From: Candidatus Neomicrothrix sp. UBA7884
Lineage (GTDB): Bacteria; Actinomycetota; Acidimicrobiia; Acidimicrobiales; MedAcidi-G1
Length of the DNA: 47,269 nt
Direction of reading: 5' to 3'
Assembly: GCA_002501135.1 (NCBI GenBank)
Contig: DLRQ01000008.1
Coordinates: 1-47,269 of the forward strand
The notes under the pieces were generated by a model that saw only the letters and a program-made list of their open reading frames with translations, had not been told where the DNA came from and made no database searches. The position numbers and the translations under genes are program-made. This document shows, piece by piece, positions 1-8,600 of this stretch. Position 1 is the stretch's first letter, and every line of letters starts with the position of its first letter.

Positions 1-315
1 TCCTTCAACAACACGATCATCACCATCACCGACCAGGGGGGCAACACCCTTGCCTGGGCCACCGCCGGCAACGTGGGCTTCAAGGGTTCCCGTAAGTCGA
101 CACCCTTCGCCGCCCAGATGGCCGCCGAGCAGTGTGCCCGCCAGGCCATGGAACACGGGGTCCGCAAGGTTGATGTGGTTGTCAGGGGACCCGGGTCGGG
201 TCGTGAGACCGCCATACGCACTATCCAGAACACGGGTATAGAGGTGACCGGCATCAAAGATGTCACCCCGATTCCCCACAACGGTTGCCGCCCCCCCAAG
301 CGGCGGAGGGTCTGA
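1..315 (+). CDS. rpsK: 30S ribosomal protein S11 (5' truncated by window edge)
   Basis: Small-subunit protein S11, part of the platform near the mRNA exit and the 3' end of 16S rRNA. The frame is open from base 1 and about 104 residues are visible; the family is about 125-135 residues, so the N-terminus lies outside the window. Visible signatures are the N-N-T-I-I-T-I-T-D strand, the GFKGSRKSTPFAAQ segment, the VRGPGSGRE loop and the conserved basic tail PHNGCRPPKRRRV. The TGA stop overlaps the rpsD ATG by one base (TGATG), which suggests translational coupling within the rpsK-rpsD-rpoA-rplQ operon. Confidence 0.98.
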   Translation, partial: SFNNTIITITDQGGNTLAWATAGNVGFKGSRKSTPFAAQMAAEQCARQAMEHGVRKVDVVVRGPGSGRETAIRTIQNTGIEVTGIKDVTPIPHNGCRPPKRRRV

Positions 316-932
316 TGTCGCGCTACACGGGTCCCAGGGCGCGTATTTCGCGCCGCCTGGGCACGAACATCTTCGGGACCAAGGGCGAAACCGTTGCCCT
401 CGACAAGCGCCCCTACCCACCAGGCGAGCACGGTCGCACCCGTCGCCGGGGAAACCCCTCCGAGTATCTGGCCCAGCTTCAGGAGAAGCAGAAGGCCAGG
501 TTCTCGTACGGTCTTACCGAGCGACAGTTCAGGCGCCTCTACGACGAGGCCAACCGTCGTGATGGTGTAACCGGCGACAACCTGCTCCGGTTCCTTGAGT
601 TGCGCCTCGACAACGTCGTCTACAGGGCCGGAATGGCAGCGACCAGACCGCAGGCCCGCCAGATGGTCAACCATGGCCATGTCAACGTCGATGGACGTCG
701 TGTCGACATCCCCAGTTTCCGTGTCAAGAAGGGCCAGGTCGTGACCCTGCGTGACAAGGCCAGGAACATGGTCGTGGTGCAGTGGAACGTCGATGTTCTC
801 GACCGTCAGGCTCCGGCGTGGCTCGAGGTCGCCGACGGCGGTCACGAGGTCACCGTGAAGGAACTGCCTCTCCGTGACCAGATCGACATCCCGCTCCGGG
901 AACAGCTCGTGGTCGAGCTCTACAGCAAGTAA
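315..932 (+). CDS. rpsD: 30S ribosomal protein S4
   Basis: Primary 16S rRNA-binding protein S4, 205 residues, the normal length. The start is the ATG at 315 (MSRYTGPRARISRR), which overlaps the rpsK stop by one base; an in-frame upstream ATG at 285 would lie inside rpsK and is rejected. The S4 N-domain is followed by the S4 RNA-binding domain (RLDNVVYRAG, then QARQMVNHGHVNVDG near residues 100-130). The C-terminus is the typical QLVVELYSK. This protein lacks the zinc-binding cysteines seen in some S4 paralogues, so it is a C-minus form. The gap to rpoA is 141 bp with no clear promoter. Confidence 0.98.
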   Translation: MSRYTGPRARISRRLGTNIFGTKGETVALDKRPYPPGEHGRTRRRGNPSEYLAQLQEKQKARFSYGLTERQFRRLYDEANRRDGVTGDNLLRFLELRLDNVVYRAGMAATRPQARQMVNHGHVNVDGRRVDIPSFRVKKGQVVTLRDKARNMVVVQWNVDVLDRQAPAWLEVADGGHEVTVKELPLRDQIDIPLREQLVVELYSK

Positions 933-1073
933 CCGACAGGGGTCTACGGAGCGGCTTCACAGGCCTGTCCATGACCTGCAGACAAACGATTCGAACAACA
1001 CAGACAGTTGGTCGGGTTCCCCCGGGAGCCGGAACCAGGAAACGCTGCGAGCGCAGCGAGAAGGTGGAAAGCC

Positions 1074-2012
1074 ATGCTGGTCATTCAGCGTCCGACCGTT
1101 GAGGTCGAAACCGAACTAGACGGGAACCGCCAGCAGTTCGCTGTGGGTCCGCTCGAGCCGGGTTTCGGCCACACCCTCGGCAACTCCCTGCGCCGCACCC
1201 TGCTGTCGTCCATCCCGGGCGCGGCCGTCACACAGGTTCGCTTTGACGATGCGCTCCATGAGTTCGGCACGCTCGATGGTGTCGTTGAGGACATCACCGA
1301 CATTATCTTGAACCTGAAGGACCTCGAGGTCCGCTGCCACAGCGATGAGCCCGTGACCCTCCGTGTCGATGTCCGTGGTGCCGCCGATGTCACCGCCGAG
1401 GTGCTGGCCACCAACGAGGAGGTCGAGATCGTGAACCCCGATCTGCACCTGGCCACGTTGAACTCCAAGGGCCGTCTGGCCTTCGAGTTGACGGTCGAGC
1501 GTGGTCGTGGATTCCTGCCTGCCGAGCGTGTCGGCGGGGAGCCGGTCATCGGGGTCATCCTCGTCGATGCCCTCTTTTCACCGGTTCGCCGGGTCGCCTT
1601 CAACGTCTCACCCACCCGGGTCGAGCAGTCGAGTGACTACGACAGGCTCGTGCTCGACATTGAGACCGATGGAACCATCACCCCCCGGGAGGCCCTGGCT
1701 TCGGCTGGCGCCACGCTGGGGTCCCTGATCAAGCTTGTAGAGGACATGAGCGACGAGCCCCAGGGCCTTGAGCTCGGTGAGGCTGAGTCGACGATCGTGG
1801 GTTCCCCGGACATGGCTCTCCCGATCGAGGACCTCGATCTTTCCGAGCGTCCCCGCAACTGTCTCAAGCGGGCCCAGATCGACACCATCGGCCAACTGCT
1901 CGAGAAGTCCGAGGATGACCTCCTGGCTGTCACCAACTTCGGTCAGAAGTCCCTCGACGAGGTGATCGAGAAGTTGGACGAGCGCGGTCTGTCTCTGCGG
2001 GTTCGGGGCTGA
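1074..2012 (+). CDS. rpoA: DNA-directed RNA polymerase subunit alpha
   Basis: The alpha subunit dimerises to nucleate RNA polymerase assembly, and its C-terminal domain contacts UP elements and activators. The ATG at 1074 (MLVIQRPTVE) is chosen because it follows a purine-rich ribosome site (GAAGGTGGAAAG) and matches the family N-terminus; the frame also opens at 1008. The product is 312 residues. The N-terminal domain shows GFGHTLGNSLRRTLLSSIPGAAV (the dimerisation region) and the insert domain follows. The alpha-CTD from about residue 245 shows the RPRNCLKRAQIDTIGQL helix and the VTNFGQKSLDEV helix-hairpin-helix. It ends 4 bp before rplQ. Confidence 0.98.
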   Translation: MLVIQRPTVEVETELDGNRQQFAVGPLEPGFGHTLGNSLRRTLLSSIPGAAVTQVRFDDALHEFGTLDGVVEDITDIILNLKDLEVRCHSDEPVTLRVDVRGAADVTAEVLATNEEVEIVNPDLHLATLNSKGRLAFELTVERGRGFLPAERVGGEPVIGVILVDALFSPVRRVAFNVSPTRVEQSSDYDRLVLDIETDGTITPREALASAGATLGSLIKLVEDMSDEPQGLELGEAESTIVGSPDMALPIEDLDLSERPRNCLKRAQIDTIGQLLEKSEDDLLAVTNFGQKSLDEVIEKLDERGLSLRVRG

Positions 2013-2016
2013 GACC

Positions 2017-2370
2017 ATGCCTGCAACCCCCAGGAAGGGTCGCCGTTTCGGCGGCAGCTCTGCGCACCAGAAGTCGATGATGGCCAACCTGGTTGCCTCG
2101 TTGATTGCCGCTGAGGCGATCACGACTACCGAGGCCAAGGCCAAGGCCCTGCGTCCGATCGCCGAGAAGATGATCACCAAGGCCCGCAAGGGTGGCCTGC
2201 ACAACCACCGTCAGGTGGTGTCGTTCCTGCGTGACAGGGAGATGACTGCAAAGCTGTTCGACGAGATCGGGCCCCGCTACGAGGACCGGCCGGGTGGTTA
2301 CACCAGGATCCTCAAGGTGGGTCCGCGCAGCGGTGACAATGCGCCGATGGCCCGCATCGAACTGGTCTGA
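2017..2370 (+). CDS. rplQ: 50S ribosomal protein L17
   Basis: Large-subunit protein L17 near the peptide exit tunnel, 117 residues, as is usual for bacteria. The N-terminus MPATPRKGRRFGGSSAHQK carries the conserved basic L17 motif. Further conserved segments are LIAAEAITTTEAKAKALRPIAEKMITKA and the ending YEDRPGGYTRILK followed by the GDNAPMARIELV tail. The gene begins 4 bp after rpoA, so the two are co-transcribed and probably coupled. truA follows after 37 bp, as in many actinobacteria. Confidence 0.98.
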   Translation: MPATPRKGRRFGGSSAHQKSMMANLVASLIAAEAITTTEAKAKALRPIAEKMITKARKGGLHNHRQVVSFLRDREMTAKLFDEIGPRYEDRPGGYTRILKVGPRSGDNAPMARIELV

Positions 2371-2407
2371 TCTTTTCCAGCCACCCGGGTAGTCCGGCCA
2401 GGTAGTC

Positions 2408-3166
2408 GTGCGGGTCCGGGCAGATATCGCATACGACGGGGCACCGTTCCACGGGTTTGCGGTTAACAGGGATGTGCGCACCATCGCAGGTGACCTTGAG
2501 GCAGTCCTGTCCCGGGTCGTCGGGTCTGAGGTTGTCGTGACCTGTGCTGGCCGCACGGACCGTGGTGTTCACGCTGCGGGCCAGGTGATCAGCTTTGACG
2601 TTCCAGACGATGTCGACCTTGCGAAGTTGCGCCGATCGGTGAACCGCCTGTGTGCTCCTTCGATCGTCATGTCGACCCTCGAGTCGGCTGGGGATGACTT
2701 CGATGCCCGTTTCAACGCAGACGGTCGTACCTACCGTTACCGGGTACTGAACCGTCCCTATCCAGATCCTCTCCTGTCGCCAACGACGTGGCACGTTCCC
2801 GAGCCTCTTGATGTGGCGGCGATGAACGCGGCGTGTGGTGACCTGATCGGTGAACATGACTTCACCTCTTTCTGCAGGCGGCGCAAGAACCCACTCAGCG
2901 AGAGCGCCAAGATGATGGTCAGGCGGATAGAGACAGCCGAATGGAGCGGTCCCGACGACGACATCCTGGTTTTCGAGATCACGGCGTCGGCCTTCTGCCA
3001 CCAGATGGTCAGATCGATTGTCGGGGTTCTGGTGCCGATCGGGGCCGGTTGGCTCCCGGTCACGGCGATGTCGACGGTGCTCGCAGCACTTGACCGTCAG
3101 GCTGCAGGAAAGCCGGCTCCACCTCAGGGCCTGTCCCTCTGGTCTGTTCGTTATCCGGTGGGTTGA
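2408..3166 (+). CDS. truA: tRNA pseudouridine(38-40) synthase
   Basis: TruA converts uridines 38-40 in the tRNA anticodon stem-loop to pseudouridine. The product is 252 residues. The catalytic aspartate is D51 in AGRTDRGVHAAGQVISF, the family's hallmark. Other signatures are YDGAPFHGF near the N-terminus, ARFNADGRTYRYRV, and the C-terminal FCHQMVRSIVG motif. The start is GTG at 2408; a repeated GGTAGTC precedes it but no good Shine-Dalgarno sequence is visible. The gene lies at the end of the rpoA operon and is followed by a perfect GC-rich hairpin that probably ends transcription. Confidence 0.97.
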   Translation: MRVRADIAYDGAPFHGFAVNRDVRTIAGDLEAVLSRVVGSEVVVTCAGRTDRGVHAAGQVISFDVPDDVDLAKLRRSVNRLCAPSIVMSTLESAGDDFDARFNADGRTYRYRVLNRPYPDPLLSPTTWHVPEPLDVAAMNAACGDLIGEHDFTSFCRRRKNPLSESAKMMVRRIETAEWSGPDDDILVFEITASAFCHQMVRSIVGVLVPIGAGWLPVTAMSTVLAALDRQAAGKPAPPQGLSLWSVRYPVG

Positions 3167-3178
3167 GCCGACCCTGTG

Positions 3179-3205
3179 CCCCGCCCGGCGGGTTGCCGGG
3201 CGGGG
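3179..3205 (+). terminator. GC-rich hairpin after truA
   Basis: A perfect 11-bp stem (CCCCGCCCGGC at 3179-3189 paired with GCCGGGCGGGG at 3195-3205) closes a 5-base loop 12 bp after the truA stop. There is no T tract, so it resembles the U-poor hairpin terminators common in high-G+C actinobacteria. It overlaps the proposed -35 of the next promoter. Confidence 0.55.
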
Positions 3206-3221
3206 GTGTCGGGCATAGCCT
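3193..3221 (+). promoter_or_regulatory. Candidate promoter for rplM-rpsI
   Basis: TTGCCG (3193-3198), a 17-bp spacer, then TAGCCT (3216-3221). This is the only reasonable sigma-A/SigA-like pair in the truA-rplM gap and would give a leader of about 100 nt for rplM. It is inferred from sequence alone. Confidence 0.4.
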
Positions 3222-3226
3222 TTACC

Positions 3227-3328
3227 CCCGGTCCGTGCGGTGATCGGGGCCTATCCCGGTTGCCTGCATCCGGACCGGGCTGTGACCCGGAACCGGGCCC
3301 CACGACTACACATTCGAGAGGAAAACCC
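3227..3328 (+). promoter_or_regulatory. Structured 5' leader of rplM (possible L13 autoregulatory leader)
   Basis: The leader can fold into a 9-bp outer stem (CCCGGTCCG at 3227-3235 with CGGACCGGG at 3271-3279). Inside it is a 7-bp hairpin (GATCGGG 3242-3248 with CCCGGTT 3255-3261, including G-U pairs). CCCGG/CCGGG repeats at 3285-3298 could form alternatives. Ribosomal protein leaders are often autoregulatory, but I do not recognise this as a named RNA family. Confidence 0.4.
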
Positions 3329-3781
3329 GTGCCCACCTATACACCCAAGGCAGGCGAGATTGAGCGTGCGTGGCACGTCGTCGATGCTGACGGCCTGGTA
3401 CTCGGTCGCCTCGCCTCCGAGGTGGCTTCGGTTCTCCGCGGCAAGCACAAGCCCACCTTTACCCCCCATGTCGATACAGGAGACCACGTCGTCATCGTGA
3501 ACGCAGGCAAGGTGGTTCTGACGGGCGCCAAGGAGTCCGACAAGAACGTCTACGACCACTCCGGCTATCCGGGTGGTCTCCGGTCCCGTACCTATGGGCA
3601 GTTTCTGGCTGACAAGCCCGAAGAGGCCCTCCGCCGCACCATCAAGGGCATGCTTCCCCGAAACCGTCTGGGTCGCCAGATGCTCAAGAAGCTGAAGGTC
3701 TACCGTGGCGCCGAACATCCCCATGGGGCACAGCAGCCGCAGCCGCTGGCCTTCGAACACACCCGGGCCCGCAGGGCCTGA
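3329..3781 (+). CDS. rplM: 50S ribosomal protein L13
   Basis: Early-assembling large-subunit protein L13, 150 residues. The start is GTG at 3329 (PTYTPKAGEIERAWHVVDA), preceded by GAGAGGAAAA as ribosome-binding site; the frame is open upstream but non-homologous there. Family signatures are WHVVDADGLVLGRLAS, LRGKHKPTFTPH, GDHVVIVNA and the segment around GMLPRNRLGRQMLKKLKVYRG, which ends the core. The gene starts a new unit after the truA hairpin and is followed 14 bp later by rpsI, the universal L13-S9 pair. Confidence 0.98.
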   Translation: MPTYTPKAGEIERAWHVVDADGLVLGRLASEVASVLRGKHKPTFTPHVDTGDHVVIVNAGKVVLTGAKESDKNVYDHSGYPGGLRSRTYGQFLADKPEEALRRTIKGMLPRNRLGRQMLKKLKVYRGAEHPHGAQQPQPLAFEHTRARRA

Positions 3782-3795
3782 CCGAGGAACAGCTG

Positions 3796-4188
3796 ATGTC
3801 TAAGCCGATCATCCAGACCACAGGCCGTCGCAAGAGGTCCGTAGCACGTGTGCGCCTTCGCGAGGGGACCGGCACGGTGACGGTCAACGGGCGTCCTGTA
3901 GTCGACTACTTCCCTTCTGAGAGTCACCGTCTCGTGTTCATGGAGCCCTTTCGGGTCACTGCCACGGAGGGTGTATATGACATCGACGCGACCCTGCACG
4001 GTGGTGGCATCAGCGGTCAGGCTGGAGCCCTTCGCCTCGGAATCGCCAGGGCACTTGAGGCTCTCGAGTCCGAGAGGCGTCCTGCACTGAAGGAAGCCGG
4101 GTTTCTCACCCGCGATGACCGCAAGAAGGAATCCAAGAAGTACGGCCTCAAGAAGGCCCGCAAGGCTCCGCAGTACAGCAAGCGCTGA
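3796..4188 (+). CDS. rpsI: 30S ribosomal protein S9
   Basis: S9 lies in the head of the small subunit; its C-terminal tail reaches the P-site tRNA. The product is 130 residues, starting at ATG 3796. Diagnostic segments are QTTGRRKRSVARVRL, VNGRPVVDYFP, the HGGGISGQAGALRLGIARAL motif and the universally conserved terminal Ser-Lys-Arg that touches tRNA. It is separated from glmM by 43 bp that hold a small palindrome and the glmM -10 box. Confidence 0.98.
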   Translation: MSKPIIQTTGRRKRSVARVRLREGTGTVTVNGRPVVDYFPSESHRLVFMEPFRVTATEGVYDIDATLHGGGISGQAGALRLGIARALEALESERRPALKEAGFLTRDDRKKESKKYGLKKARKAPQYSKR

Positions 4189-4219
4189 GCCCCGCGGGGT
4201 CCGGCTCTGGCCCGGCCCG

Positions 4220-4225
4220 TAGTCT
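4220..4225 (+). promoter_or_regulatory. -10 box (TAGTCT) for leaderless glmM
   Basis: TAGTCT lies exactly 6 nt before the glmM ATG at 4232, so transcription would begin at or next to the start codon. No Shine-Dalgarno sequence is present. The same layout recurs through this window. Confidence 0.6.
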
Positions 4226-4231
4226 TCAGAT

Positions 4232-5572
4232 ATGGATCTCAGTTTCGGAACCGACGGGGTCCGTGGACGAATAGGAACCGAGCTCGACGCGGCTTCGGTG
4301 CGCGGCCTGGGTTTCGCAGCGGCCGGTCACCTGGGCTCAGAGAAGGTGGTTGTCGGTCACGACCCCCGCGAGTCCGGCCCCGACCTCGTGGCTGCCCTCG
4401 CCGAGGGCTTCGTCGCAGGTGGGATCGATGTGGTCTCGCTCGGTATGGCGCCGACGCCAGCCGTGGCCTGTGTGGCTGCCCTGGACTCTGTAGCCGGTGC
4501 AATGGTCTCGGCTTCGCACAATCCCTGGTGGGACAACGGTGTGAAACTGTTTGCTGTGGGTGGACGCAAGCTGGGCGACGAAACCCAGGCAGCTGTCCAG
4601 GAGGTCTGGCACCGCCACCCCCGGCTTGACCCGACCGGCGGCTACTCCGGGGTCGAGGTAGCGGACCGAAGGTGGGCCGACTCGGTCGTGGGCTCAGTTG
4701 CCCCTGGGGCCCTTACCGGGATGCGTCTGGTGGTCGACTGCGCAAACGGTGCCACCTCTTTGAGCGCCGGCGGGGTTTTGTCGAGGCTTGGTGCCCAGGT
4801 GACCGTTATCCACGATTCTCCCGACGGCCGCAACATCAACGAGAGGTGCGGCTCAACGAGTCCCGAGAGCCTTCAGGATGCAGTGGTTTCGTCGGGTGCC
4901 GACGCTGGTCTCGCGTTTGATGGCGACGGTGACCGTGTCGTGGCCGTGGCATCCGACGGGTCGCTGTTGGACGGTGACCACTTGCTGGCCATCTGTGCGG
5001 TTGACCGCCTCGACAGGGGGCTGTTGACCGGGTCGACCGTCGTCGTCACCGTTATGGCCAATCTGGGTCTTCGTCGCGGCCTCGCTGATCACGAAATCCT
5101 GGTCCACGAAACCGATGTAGGGGACCGCAACGTGCTCGAGGCGCTAGATACCGGCGGTTGGTCCCTCGGTGGTGAGCAGTCCGGCCACATTGTGTTTCCC
5201 GAGTTCGCCACAACAGGTGACGGACTGTTGACCGGAGTCCAGGTTCTTGACGCAGTGGTGAGGGCGGGTCATACGATCGGAGACATGGCCGCCGAGTTGG
5301 TTAGCCGTACGCCCCAGGTTCTCGAGAGTATTCCGGTGTCGGGTAGCGGTGCTGCTGTAGTGGCCGGCGTCGCAGACCTCATCCACGAGGAGGTGGTCCG
5401 GCTCGGCTCGGATGGGCGTGTGCTGGTGAGACCTTCGGGGACCGAGCCTGTGGTGAGGGTGATGGTTGAGGCCGTTGACTCCGGTACCGCCGAGACCGTC
5501 GCAGAGAGGCTCTGTGATGCCGTCAGGAGCGCTGAGGCAGGCACCGGGACCGGTGCCGCGGCGGGCAGTTGA
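4232..5572 (+). CDS. glmM: Phosphoglucosamine mutase
   Basis: GlmM interconverts glucosamine-6-phosphate and glucosamine-1-phosphate on the way to UDP-GlcNAc for peptidoglycan. The product is 446 residues, normal for the family. It shows the N-terminal FGTDGVRGRIG, the phosphoserine loop SASHNP with the catalytic serine at S95, the metal-binding loop DGDGDR with aspartates at 230, 232 and 234, the sugar-binding GGEQSGH segment, and the C-terminal RPSGTEPVVRVMVEA phosphate-binding loop. In the catalytic loop, NPWWDNGVKLF replaces the more common NPYYDNG, a mild variation. It is followed directly by glmS, which makes its substrate. Confidence 0.97.
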   Translation: MDLSFGTDGVRGRIGTELDAASVRGLGFAAAGHLGSEKVVVGHDPRESGPDLVAALAEGFVAGGIDVVSLGMAPTPAVACVAALDSVAGAMVSASHNPWWDNGVKLFAVGGRKLGDETQAAVQEVWHRHPRLDPTGGYSGVEVADRRWADSVVGSVAPGALTGMRLVVDCANGATSLSAGGVLSRLGAQVTVIHDSPDGRNINERCGSTSPESLQDAVVSSGADAGLAFDGDGDRVVAVASDGSLLDGDHLLAICAVDRLDRGLLTGSTVVVTVMANLGLRRGLADHEILVHETDVGDRNVLEALDTGGWSLGGEQSGHIVFPEFATTGDGLLTGVQVLDAVVRAGHTIGDMAAELVSRTPQVLESIPVSGSGAAVVAGVADLIHEEVVRLGSDGRVLVRPSGTEPVVRVMVEAVDSGTAETVAERLCDAVRSAEAGTGTGAAAGS

Positions 5573-5583
5573 CCGGACGGTCC

Positions 5584-5589
5584 TAGAAT
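5584..5589 (+). promoter_or_regulatory. Possible -10 box upstream of glmS
   Basis: TAGAAT lies in the 122-bp gap between glmM and glmS and would give a leader of about 100 nt. No correctly spaced -35 was seen. The gap holds no sign of a glmS ribozyme. Confidence 0.3.
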
Positions 5590-5694
5590 TGGCCGGAAGG
5601 CACTCCTGGAGGGTGCTCCACAGATCCGGATCCACCGGTTCAGATACGACCAACGAGGCCTGCTGATCAGGCGAGAAAGGGTGAGGACCAGGGC

Positions 5695-8600
5695 ATGTGC
5701 GGCATTATCGCGGTCCTCAGGCGGCCCTCAGTTCGGCCGGTACCGACGGTCACCGATGTCACCGGTCCCGTTGGCAGGGCTCTGGACCTTCTCAAGGGGT
5801 TGGTGGTCGCCCCCGACGAAGTTGGCCTGGCGGAGGTGGCCGACCAACTTGAGTTGGCCAACCAGTTGTTGGGTGGCGTTTCCGGGCTGACAGCGATGGA
5901 GGCTGAAGGTTCTCTGATCGGGCTGTTGAATCCACTTCTCGAACAGGTTTCTGAGCATCTCATTCGGATGGAGAAGGTCCTCGAAGGTGCGCGGGCCGAT
6001 CTGGAATTGGCGAACGTCGCCCTGATGAGGGCGAGGGACGCTGCATGGTCGCTGCGCTACGACCGGCTGGGCGCCCATGTCGGTGTGGCTTCGTTGGCCT
6101 CTGAGTGCCAGCCACCGAGCGAGGCCGGCCGTGCAGTGCTGCTCTCGGTCCACCAGGCCCTCGCCGCGATTGACAGGCTCGAGGTCCGTGGCCGGGATTC
6201 GGCGGGCCTCGTGGTATCAGTCTGGGACCACGGCTTTGATGATGTCGACCTGATGGGCCGTGACGACGACTCCCTCCTCCGCAGTGGAGCCGTCAGACGC
6301 CTCCCCGGTGGTGGCTTCTCGTTCGTAGTGAAGGCTGCAGCGGAGATCGGAGAGCTGGGCGACAACACCGCTGCGATGCGAACTGCACTTGCCACCGACG
6401 CGGTGCTGGCCGGACTGCTCGTCAGCCCGTCGGTCAGCGGCGCCGTGCTTGGTCACACCCGTTGGGCCAGCGTCGGCCTCATCTCCGAGGCGAACGCACA
6501 TCCGTTGGATTCCACCCGCTCCGATGGACTGGATTCACCGCTGGTGCTGGCCGTCCAGAACGGTGATGTCGACAACCACGCGGACCTGGTGGCCTCCGAG
6601 GGCCTCTCGGTCGCATCCGAAATCACGACCGACACGAGGGTCGTACCGGCACTTTGTGCCAGGTACCTTACGGCAGACGAGTCCGAGGACGAGGCGTTCC
6701 GACGTACCGTCGCCGCCTTTGAGGGGTCGATCGCCGTGGCTGCGTCGATGGGTGGTTCCCCGGAACGCCTCTGGCTGGCGCTGCGGGGAAGTGGCCAGGC
6801 CCTCTACATAGGCGTTGCCGAAGATGCCTTCATTGTTGCGAGTGAGCCCTATGGCGTGGTGGAGCTGACAGACACCTACCTTCGAATGGAGGGAGGTGCT
6901 GTATCTGATGGCGCCGGTCCGGCTGTCGGCAACGGTCAGATCATCAGGCTTGACGGTTCGCTGGCCGGTGACCCGGCCGGTATCGACCGGCGGTCCTACG
7001 ACGGCAGGCTGCTCCCGGTCGCAGAGCACGAGTTCGTGAAGGCCGGGATCACCACACGCGACATTGACCGTGGCGACAGCCCGCACTACCTGATCAAGGA
7101 AATCGGCGAGGCTCCTGCCTCGGTTCGCTCCACCCTGCGGGGCAGGCTCGTAGATATCGACGGCACCTCCACGGTCAGGCTCGGAGAGCGTGCCCTGGGA
7201 GCCGATCTGCGTGCCGATCTGGCTGCTGGCCGGATCCGCCGGGTGACCATTATCGGGCAGGGAACCGCTGCGGTGGCGGGCGAGGCGGTTGCACTGTCGG
7301 TTGCGGCAGAGTTCACGGGGTCCGACATGACCACCGAGGCGAGGGCCGCAACCGAGTTGTCGGGCTCCGGTCTACGCCGAGACATGTCCGACACCCTGGT
7401 CGTGGCAATCAGCCAGTCCGGTACGACCACCGACACGAACCGCACCGTCGATCTGGTGAGGGCACGCGGCGCCAGAGTGCTTGCGATAGTGAACCGCAGG
7501 AACAGCGATCTGACAGACCGGGCCGACGGCGTGTTCTACACATCCGATGGCCGTGATGTTGAGATGAGCGTCGCATCGACCAAGGCCTTCTACGCCCAGG
7601 TGGTGGCAGGCGTCCTGCTGGCAGCGGCGCTCGCAGATGCCGCTGGCCTCCCAGGTGCCGGTGACCGGGTAGACCTGCTCGACGGGTTGCGTGACCTCCC
7701 TGAGGCCATGGTCGAGGTGTTGGCCCTGCAGGAACACATCGGGAACGTCGCAGACAGGTACGGGCCCGGGCGTCGCCACTGGGCCGTCGTGGGCACCGGT
7801 GCGAATCTGATTGCCGCCCGCGAGATCAGGATCAAGCTCTCTGAGCTCTGCTACAAGTCCATTGCCGCCGATGCCACCGAGGACAAGAAACACATCGACC
7901 TGTCGGCCGAGCCGATGGTGCTGGTCTGTGCAACCGGCATGGTGGGCTCTACTGCTGATGATGTGGCCAAGGAGGTGGCCATCTACCGGGCCCACAAGGC
8001 CGCGCCGATAGTCGTCACAGACGCAGATCCCGGCCTGGGCAGGTTCCCTGATGCTCTCGACGTCGTGACCGTTCCACGGGTGCACCCGCGCCTGGCGTTC
8101 GTGCTGTCGACAATGGTCGGGCACCTGTTCGGTTACGAGGCGGCGCGATCTATCGACGCCCAGGCCAACCCGCTGCGAGAGGCACATGCCGCCATCGAAC
8201 GCCTGGCGGCGGCCGGTCTAACAGCGGGTGCCTCCGCAGGCCCGGTCGAGGACCTGAGGTTGCAGTTGAGGCCGCTGGCATCCCAGTTCTTTGACGAGCT
8301 CAGGTCTGGACGTCTGAATGGCCACCTTGAGGCATCCACAGCGGTCCGCCTGGCAGCACAGTTCCGCTACGCCACGGGTGACCTGCCACTGGAGTCCTAC
8401 CAACTCGAGTTCGGTCCGGTCGGCACACCGGCGCTGGTGCTCGATGACCTGGCCGGTGCACTGACGCAGGCGATCGAGGAACTCACCAGACCGATAGATG
8501 CCATCAAGCACCAGGCCAAGACGGTGACGGTTGGGATCTCTAGGAGCGACGAGATGCTTCTCACTGCCGGCCTCGTCCGAGAGGTTCTCGATGCCGGCGC

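Noticed and set aside
2390..2408. Repeated GGTAGTC before truA as a leaderless promoter
   Set aside because: Neither copy gives a TANNNT box at 6-8 nt from the GTG start.
4190..4199. CCCCGCGGGG palindrome after rpsI as a terminator
   Set aside because: It has no loop and only 10 bases, so it cannot form a useful hairpin by itself, and no T run follows.
5573..5694. glmS ribozyme or riboswitch upstream of glmS
   Set aside because: The 122-bp gap shows no recognisable glmS ribozyme core, and that element is typical of Firmicutes.
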